From Bordetella sp051960075 (GTDB taxonomy: Bacteria > Pseudomonadota > Gammaproteobacteria > Burkholderiales > Burkholderiaceae_B): a stretch of DNA of 64,000 nt. Below the pieces are notes generated by a model that ran no database searches, was not told the DNA's origin, and saw only the letters and a list, made by a program, of their open reading frames with translations. The position numbers and the translations under genes were made by a program. This document shows positions 58,383 through 64,000 of this stretch, in pieces. Every line of letters starts with the position of its first letter. Within the stretch, counting starts at the first letter, position 1. The DNA lies in assembly GCF_051960075.1 (NCBI RefSeq), contig NZ_JBQCER010000056.1:1-64000 (forward strand), given 5' to 3'.

Positions 58383-60115
58383 GCGCAGCCTCGAGCATCG
58401 AGCACGCGCCGCAGCCGGCCTCCAGAGTCCAGTCCGCCTGGTTGTCGGGTCAGGCGAAGCTGGCGCGCGCGCCGCTTGTCGTGGCAGGGGCGGCGCCCTT
58501 GGTTGCAGGGGCTTTGCTGGCCTTGCAGGCGTGGTTGCTGGCCGGTGTGCTCGACGCGGCCCTGGCCCACGGCGCCGATCGCAGCCAGCTGATCAGGCCC
58601 ATTGCCGCCATCGGCTTTTTGATTCTGCTGCGCGCGGCCCTGGCGTGGCTGGCCGAACGCGCCGGTGCCAACGCCGCGGAAACCATCAAACATCGGATCA
58701 GGCTGGCGCTGTTCGACCGCCTTCTGCGGGCCGGCCCGCAATGGACCCGCCAGCAGGTTTCGGGCCAACTGGCCAGCGCGCGGGTCGAGCAAACCGATGC
58801 GCTGGAAGGGTTCTTCGCCAAATACCTGCCGGCCGTGGGTGCGGCCGGCGTGCTGCCCGTCGTCTTTTCGGCGCTGCTGCTGCCGCAGAGCATCGGGGCG
58901 GGCCTGTTGCTGCTTGTCACCGCGCCGTTGATTCCGGTTTTCATGGCCCTGGTGGGGTGGGGGGCCGAGGCCGCCAGCCGCCGTCACGCGCGCTCCATCG
59001 CCAGGCTGTCGGGCTTTTTCGCCGACAGGCTGCGCGGCTTGTCCACGCTCAAGCTATACGGCCGAGCCGATGACGCGGCCTTGGACGTGGCGCAGGCCAG
59101 CGAGGCGTTGCGCACGCGCACGATGGCAGTGCTGCGCGTGGCTTTTCTGTCGTCGGCCGTGCTGGAGTTTTTCGCTGCGCTGGGCGTGGCGGGCGTCGCG
59201 GTGTACATCGGCTTGCGCTACCTGGGCATGCTGGGCGCACCCGATCCGGGGTTCGGCCTGAAGGCGGGGTTCTTCTGCCTGCTGATGGCGCCCGAGGTCT
59301 ATGCGCCTTTGCGTCTGTTCGCCGCGCATTATCACGATCGCGCCGCCGCGCGCGCAGCGGTAGCCGAGATCGACCGCCTGTTCGACGGCCTGCCTTCCAC
59401 CGGCAAGCTCATTTTCGATGACGCACCGCAAGCGAGCGCCGCCGGCTCGGCCGTGGCCTTGAGCCTGGCCGTCGAGGGTTTTACCGTCGAAGCGCCGGGC
59501 CGCCCCCTGTCCGTGCTGCGCGATGCGTCGCTGCACCTGGCAGCCGGAGACCATGCGGTGTTGATGGGCGCCAGCGGCGCCGGCAAGACCACGCTGCTCG
59601 AAGCCGTGTGCGGGCTGCGCAAGGCTCGCGGCGAGATTCTGTTGGGCGGCAGGCCTTTGCAGTCGTGGGCCGAGCCTGAGCTGCGCGCGCGCGTCACGCT
59701 GATCGGGCAGAAGCCCTATCTGTTCCAGGGCACGATCGCCGACAACATCCGCTTTGCCAGGCCTGACGCAAGCGCCGACGAGGTGGCCGACGCGGCGCGG
59801 CGGGCCTGCGTGTGGGAGTTCGCCCAGACCCTGCCGCAAGGGCTGGATACGCCGCTCGGGCCGGGCGGCGCGGGCCTGTCGGGCGGGCAGGCGCAGCGCG
59901 TGGCCCTGGCGCGGCTGTTCCTGCGCGACGCAGGCCTGTTGCTGCTGGACGAACCCACGGCGCATCTGGATGCCGCGACGCAGGAGCGCGTGATCGACGC
60001 CATCGTCGAGCATGCGCGCGGGCGCACCCTGTTGCTGGTCACGCATTCGTCCGCGGTGGCCGGGCGCTTTGCGCGCCGGCTGCGCCTGATCGACGGCAAG
60101 GTCATCGACGCATGA
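58379..60115 (+). CDS. cydD: thiol reductant ABC exporter subunit CydD
   Basis: A 578-residue half-transporter that pairs with CydC to export glutathione and cysteine to the periplasm, needed to assemble cytochrome bd. It has six membrane helices in the first 300 residues. The nucleotide-binding domain has Walker A LMGASGAGKTTLLEAV (about 395), signature LSGGQAQRVALARL and Walker B LLLLDEPTAHLD. GTG start overlaps cydX. Confidence 0.95.
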   Translation: MSAASSIEHAPQPASRVQSAWLSGQAKLARAPLVVAGAAPLVAGALLALQAWLLAGVLDAALAHGADRSQLIRPIAAIGFLILLRAALAWLAERAGANAAETIKHRIRLALFDRLLRAGPQWTRQQVSGQLASARVEQTDALEGFFAKYLPAVGAAGVLPVVFSALLLPQSIGAGLLLLVTAPLIPVFMALVGWGAEAASRRHARSIARLSGFFADRLRGLSTLKLYGRADDAALDVAQASEALRTRTMAVLRVAFLSSAVLEFFAALGVAGVAVYIGLRYLGMLGAPDPGFGLKAGFFCLLMAPEVYAPLRLFAAHYHDRAAARAAVAEIDRLFDGLPSTGKLIFDDAPQASAAGSAVALSLAVEGFTVEAPGRPLSVLRDASLHLAAGDHAVLMGASGAGKTTLLEAVCGLRKARGEILLGGRPLQSWAEPELRARVTLIGQKPYLFQGTIADNIRFARPDASADEVADAARRACVWEFAQTLPQGLDTPLGPGGAGLSGGQAQRVALARLFLRDAGLLLLDEPTAHLDAATQERVIDAIVEHARGRTLLLVTHSSAVAGRFARRLRLIDGKVIDA

Positions 60116-61803
60116 AGCGCATATCGATCATTGCGCTTTATCGCCGTCGCCGCGGCGGCCTGGCGCTGGCTTTGCTGCTGGCGCTGCTGGCCGTGGCGGC
60201 GGGCGTGGGCCTGCTCGGCGTGGCGGGCTGGTTTCTGGCGGGTGCGGCGTTGGCGGGGGCGAGCATCGACTTCAATCTGTTCGCGCCTTCGGCCCTGGTG
60301 CGCGGCTTGTCTTTTCTGCGCATCGGCGCGCGTTATGCCGAGCGCCTGGTCGGGCATGGCGCAACCCTGCACCTGCTCGCCGATTTGCGCGGCGCGGTAT
60401 TCGGCGCTTTGGCCCGCCTCACGCCGCGGCAGCTTGCGCGTTTTCGCGGCGGAGACCTGGTGACGCGGCTCACCAGCGACGTGGATGCCCTGGATACGGT
60501 GTTTCTCTTCGTGCTGGCGCCTGTCGCCACGGCCTTGCTGGGCGGGCTTGCGGTGGCGTTGGTGGTCGCATTCAGCCTGCCGTCCGCGGGCCTGATCCTG
60601 TTGCTGAGCCTGCTGTCGGCCTGCCTGGTGCTGCCCATTGGCCTGGCGATCGCATCGCGGCGTTCCGGCGTTCAGGCCCGCCAAAGCGCGGCCGACTTGC
60701 GCACGGCCGTGCTCGATGCCGTCGAGGGACACGCCGATATCGAGGCCATGGGCGCGCGCGCCGCCGTGCTGGAACACGCCGACCGTTTGTGCGGTGAGGC
60801 CGGCCAGGCCCGTCAAACGCAGGTGCTCCTGGCCGCGCACGGTCAATGGATCTTGCAGGCGGCGGCCGGTCTGGCGGTGCTGGCCGTGTTGTGGACGGGC
60901 CTGCCGGCCATCGCGGCAGCGCGGCTCACCGGGCCTTATCTGGCCGGGCTGTTGCTGGCCACGCTGGGCATTTTCGAAGTGGCCGGACCTGTGATGCGCG
61001 GCGCGGCGCGATGGGGCGCTGCGCGCGCAGCGGCCCGGCGCATGTCCGACCTGCTGGGCTCGGAGCCCGATCTGCAGGATCCCGAGCGACCTCTGCCGGT
61101 GCCGGAGTCGGGCGAGCTGGCGATGCGCGGCGTGCGCTACGCCTATCCGCAAACGGCGGACGACCCGGCCGCCTGGGTGCTGGACGGCGTCGATTTCACC
61201 CTGAGGCCGGGCGAGCGGGTGGGTATCGTCGGCGCCAGCGGCGTGGGCAAGTCCACACTGCTGCATTTGCTGCTGCGTCTGGACGACCCCGGCGCGGGCG
61301 AGGTGAGCTACGGCGGATGCGATCTGCGACGATGCGCGCAGGCCGATGTGCAGCGCCGCATTGCGCTGCTCTCCCAGGATGCTCCGGTCTTCCTGGGCAC
61401 CGTGCGCAGCAATCTGCTCATCGGCGATGCCGAAGCCGACGATGCGGCACTGTGGTCGGCGTTGCGCGCGGCGCGGCTCGATACGTTCGTGCGTGGGCTG
61501 CCGCGCGGACTGGACAGCTGGGTGGGCGAGACGGGCGCCGCATTGTCGGCCGGTCAGGCGCGGCGCCTTTGCCTGGCGCGGGCGCTGCTCGCACCGGCCG
61601 CGGTGCTGTTGCTGGACGAGCCGACTGCGGGTCTGGATGCCCAAACCGAGGCCGATTTTCTTAGCGATCTGCCGCGGGCCCTGTCCGGGCGCGCCGCCGT
61701 GCTGGTCACGCACGCCGCGCTGCCGCCCGGCGCGACGCATCGTCAATTGCATATGCGCGAGGGCCGTCTGGAGACGCTGGCGGCGGCCGTGCAAACTATG
61801 TAA
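60112..61803 (+). CDS. cydC: thiol reductant ABC exporter subunit CydC
   Basis: A 563-residue partner of CydD. Membrane domain covers about the first 300 residues. Walker A is IVGASGVGKSTLLHLLLRL (about 376). The signature is LSAGQARRLCLARAL, with Ala in place of the usual second Gly, a common change in CydC, followed by Walker B VLLLDEPTAGLDA. ATG start overlaps cydD by four bases. The whole cydABXDC set appears to be one transcription unit. Confidence 0.94.
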   Translation: MKRISIIALYRRRRGGLALALLLALLAVAAGVGLLGVAGWFLAGAALAGASIDFNLFAPSALVRGLSFLRIGARYAERLVGHGATLHLLADLRGAVFGALARLTPRQLARFRGGDLVTRLTSDVDALDTVFLFVLAPVATALLGGLAVALVVAFSLPSAGLILLLSLLSACLVLPIGLAIASRRSGVQARQSAADLRTAVLDAVEGHADIEAMGARAAVLEHADRLCGEAGQARQTQVLLAAHGQWILQAAAGLAVLAVLWTGLPAIAAARLTGPYLAGLLLATLGIFEVAGPVMRGAARWGAARAAARRMSDLLGSEPDLQDPERPLPVPESGELAMRGVRYAYPQTADDPAAWVLDGVDFTLRPGERVGIVGASGVGKSTLLHLLLRLDDPGAGEVSYGGCDLRRCAQADVQRRIALLSQDAPVFLGTVRSNLLIGDAEADDAALWSALRAARLDTFVRGLPRGLDSWVGETGAALSAGQARRLCLARALLAPAAVLLLDEPTAGLDAQTEADFLSDLPRALSGRAAVLVTHAALPPGATHRQLHMREGRLETLAAAVQTM

Positions 61804-61870
61804 ACAAAGACCCCGGGGCGGGGCGGTTGCGGCTATAGTGCGGCTTGCGTCTTTTTATGGAACGCCCCTC

Positions 61871-62422
61871 ATGCAGGCCGACTCCGCCGATCTCATCCGT
61901 CGCGCCATCCGCAGCGTTCCCGACTGGCCTCAGGCCGGCGTCGTTTTTCGCGACATCACTCCGGTGCTGCAGGATGCGCGCAGCTTCCGCACGCTGATCG
62001 ACCTGTTCGTCTATCGTTACATGGGCAAGCGCATCGATCTGATCGCCTGCGTGGACGCGCGCGGCTTCATCATCGGCAGCGCGCTGGCCTATGCCCTGAA
62101 CGTGGGCTTCGTGCCCATACGCAAGCGCGGCAAGCTGCCGCGCAGCACGATGTCGGAGATCTACGCGCTGGAATACGGCCAATCCGAGGTCGAGGTGCAT
62201 ACCGATGCGGTGCGCACCGGCCAGCGCGTCGTGCTGATCGACGACCTCGTCGCGACCGGCGGCACCATGCTGGCTGCCATCAAGCTTTTGCAGCGCCTGG
62301 GCGCCAACGTGCTGGAAGCGGGCGCCATCGTCGACCTTCCCGACCTGAACGGGTCGGCCAAGATCGCAGCTACGGGCACGCCGTTCTACGCCGTTTGCGC
62401 TTTCAAAGACGGCGAAGACTGA
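61871..62422 (+). CDS. apt: adenine phosphoribosyltransferase
   Basis: A 183-residue purine salvage enzyme joining adenine and PRPP to AMP. GVVFRDITPVLQDARSF opens it (about 23-39), and the PRPP loop VVLIDDLVATGGTMLAA (about 117-133) is intact. Other conserved segments are VDARGFIIGSALAYAL and FVPIRKRGKLP. The ATG at 61871 is 67 bases after cydC, so transcription may be separate. Confidence 0.95.
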   Translation: MQADSADLIRRAIRSVPDWPQAGVVFRDITPVLQDARSFRTLIDLFVYRYMGKRIDLIACVDARGFIIGSALAYALNVGFVPIRKRGKLPRSTMSEIYALEYGQSEVEVHTDAVRTGQRVVLIDDLVATGGTMLAAIKLLQRLGANVLEAGAIVDLPDLNGSAKIAATGTPFYAVCAFKDGED

Positions 62423-62437
62423 CGCGCCGGCTGGAGA

Positions 62438-63217
62438 TCAGGCCAGCATGTCCCAGGCCGAGCGCGCGATCAGCAGCAAAGCCATCAGCGCCAGGATAAA
62501 AATGCAAACACGGCGGTAATGCGAATCGCCGTGACGCAGAAACAGGCGCCGTCCCAGGACGATGCCGACGGCCTGCAAGGGGTAGGCGATCAGCACGAAC
62601 AAGAGCGTGTGCGAGGACACCTTGCCCATCGCGGCCAGCGTCATCAGCGACACCGTGCTCTGTACGCCGAAAATGATGGTCATCGTCGCCCGGGCGTTCA
62701 GCGGCGAGAACGGGCCGCCCAGGAAATAGGCCACCAGGGGCGGGCCGCCGATGGCGGCGAAACCGTTGCCCAGGCCGGAACACGCGCCGGCCGTGAGCGT
62801 GACGCCGAACCGGGGCTGATGGTGATAGCGCCAGCCCGAGGCCAGGACCACCACGGCCGCCAGCACGATGCAGCCCATGATCAGGCGGCTGATGGATGGG
62901 TTGGCCGCGACCAGCAGCTGCGCGCCGACCAGGGCCGCGACGCCGCTGGCCACCCCCAGGATCAAGGCCTGCCGCCACAGCACGTGCGGCCTGTCGGCGC
63001 CGGCGGTCTGCAGCGTGGAGAGAATCTGCATGCTGGTCATGATGGGCGCCGCCAGCGCGGGCGGAAACACCATGGACAAGGCCGGCATGCCGAGCATGGC
63101 CGCGCCGAAGCCGCTGAAGCCGCGCATCGCGCCGGCGGCCAGCATGGCCAAGCCGGCGAAGGCCAGGGCCCAGGGATGGGTCGCCAGCGTCGCGGCGGCG
63201 GATCCGTCGTCGTTCAA
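62438..63217 (-). CDS. TauE/SafE-family membrane permease
   Basis: A 259-residue protein with about eight hydrophobic segments from the TTG at 63217. GAMRGFSGFGAAMLGMPALSMVFPP (about 31-55) and LTAGACSGLGNGFAAIGGPPLVAYFLGG (about 155-180) are the two half-repeats of TauE/SafE proteins, which export sulfite, sulfoacetate or similar anions. The start is uncertain: no ATG or GTG fits and the longer frame runs into the SDR gene. Substrate not determined. Confidence 0.78.
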   Translation of the reverse strand: MNDDGSAAATLATHPWALAFAGLAMLAAGAMRGFSGFGAAMLGMPALSMVFPPALAAPIMTSMQILSTLQTAGADRPHVLWRQALILGVASGVAALVGAQLLVAANPSISRLIMGCIVLAAVVVLASGWRYHHQPRFGVTLTAGACSGLGNGFAAIGGPPLVAYFLGGPFSPLNARATMTIIFGVQSTVSLMTLAAMGKVSSHTLLFVLIAYPLQAVGIVLGRRLFLRHGDSHYRRVCIFILALMALLLIARSAWDMLA

Positions 63218-63230
63218 GGCACGGCCGGCG

Positions 63231-63995
63231 TCAGGTTTGATCGCGGTCGATGGCGAACGGCGCCCAGGATTGGCGCGTGGGCATGATCTCGAGCCGGTTG
63301 ATGTTGATGTGGTCCGGCAGGGTGGCCACGTAGTAGATCTGTTCGGCGATGTCTTCGGCCGTGAGCGGCGTGGTGCCGCGATAGAGTTTGTCCGACGCGG
63401 CCTGGTCTCCCTTGGTACGCACCAGCGTGAATTCGGTCTCGGCCATGCCCGGCGCAATGTCGGTCACGCGCACGCCGGTGCCCGGCAGATCGCAGCGCAG
63501 GTTGTAGGAGAACTGCTGCACGAAGGCCTTGGAAGCGCCGTAGACGTGGCCGCCGGGATAGGGCCACTGGCCGGCCACCGAGCCCAGGTTGATGATGCTG
63601 GCGCCGGCGCCGGTTTCGAGCAGCAGCGGCAGCACGGCGTGGGTCACGTTGACCAGGCCGGTGATATTGGTGTCGATCATGGTGTGCCAGTCCTGCAGCT
63701 CGACTTTTTGCGCGGGTACGGGCGCCAGGGCCAGGCCGGCGTTGTTGACCAGCGAGCGGATCGGGCGGAAATCGGCGGGCAGGGCGTCGACCATGGCCTG
63801 CACGGCCGCGGCGTCGCGCACGTCCAGCGTGGCGATATGCACGGGCACCTTGTCTGCCAGCTCTTTTTTCAGTTCTTCGAGGCGGTCGGCGCGGCGGCCC
63901 GAGAGCACCAGCGACCATCCGCCGGCGGCGAAGCGGCGCGCGCTAGCGCGGCCGAAACCGGACGTGGCGCCGGTAATGAAAGCGACTTTTTTCAT
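63231..63995 (-). CDS. SDR-family NADP-dependent 3-hydroxy acid dehydrogenase (YdfG-like)
   Basis: A 254-residue short-chain dehydrogenase. The cofactor loop is ITGATSGFGRASARRFAA (about 7-24), and SLVNNAGLALAPV follows near 81. The catalytic Tyr-x-x-x-Lys is in VYGASKAFVQQ (about 150). RVTDIAPGMAETEFT near 178 is shared with YdfG, which oxidises L-allo-threonine, serine and 3-hydroxy acids. It is 13 bases upstream of the TauE/SafE gene on the same strand, so the two may be an operon. Confidence 0.88.
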   Translation of the reverse strand: MKKVAFITGATSGFGRASARRFAAGGWSLVLSGRRADRLEELKKELADKVPVHIATLDVRDAAAVQAMVDALPADFRPIRSLVNNAGLALAPVPAQKVELQDWHTMIDTNITGLVNVTHAVLPLLLETGAGASIINLGSVAGQWPYPGGHVYGASKAFVQQFSYNLRCDLPGTGVRVTDIAPGMAETEFTLVRTKGDQAASDKLYRGTTPLTAEDIAEQIYYVATLPDHININRLEIMPTRQSWAPFAIDRDQT

Positions 63996-64000
63996 AGCGA

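Overview
The window looks like chromosomal DNA of a GC-rich betaproteobacterium of the Alcaligenaceae (Bordetella/Achromobacter type). This rests on high GC, gene orders such as ptsN-hprK-rapZ, kdsD-kdsC-lptC-lptA-lptB and rsmI/yraN-diaA-dolP, and the paired ArgP-ArgO arrangement. It holds 67 complete protein genes, a possible 3' end of one more, and one tRNA-Phe. No rRNA, CRISPR array, insertion sequence or prophage was seen. The species is inference; nothing in the sequence names it.

Layout: 0.1-2.3 kb, an FAD-linked oxidase and a hypothetical protein. 2.3-4.5 kb, a groES-groEL operon behind a sigma-32-type promoter; this GroEL lacks the usual Gly-Gly-Met tail. 4.5-6.2 kb, the most unusual locus: a photoactive yellow protein (PYP) gene with all key chromophore-pocket residues, followed by its dedicated 4-coumarate ligase. 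6.4-8.2 kb, ArgP/ArgO and tRNA-Phe. 8.2-11.4 kb, GTP-type PEP carboxykinase and an AzlC-AzlD exporter. 11.4-15.3 kb, a two-component flavin monooxygenase locus with an MFS transporter and a divergent cupin regulator. 15.4-22 kb, glutaminase, a proline-racemase-family enzyme with altered active-site residues, and hemA-prfA-prmC-grxD-ubiX.

22-35 kb: carbonic anhydrase, a PsiF-like secreted protein, a proline-rich secreted protein, PEP carboxylase, queC, a GNAT acetyltransferase, a LysR regulator, ilvD, a small flavodoxin-like protein, an aldo/keto reductase, and a LysR/MFS divergent pair. 35-45 kb: panB, slmA, a HAD nucleotidase, argB, a thioredoxin-like protein, dolP, diaA, yraN, rsmI, rlpA, rapZ, hprK and ptsN. 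45-49.5 kb: an accessory stretch (epimerase/LysR pair, hpf, split AtuA pair) sits where rpoN is normally found. 49.5-53.3 kb: the Kdo and LPS-transport operon. 53.5-64 kb: purT, a GbsR-type regulator, a complete cydABXDC cluster for cytochrome bd oxidase and its assembly exporter, apt, a TauE/SafE permease and an SDR dehydrogenase.

Most of the window is housekeeping: anaplerosis (ppc, pckG), amino-acid synthesis (ilvD, argB, panB for pantothenate), translation termination, envelope assembly, nitrogen-type PTS control and microaerobic respiration. The accessory content is the PYP module, the monooxygenase locus, the AtuA pair and several LysR-linked metabolic genes. The PYP gene has lower GC (about 52% by hand count over 300 bases) than its neighbours, which suggests horizontal acquisition.
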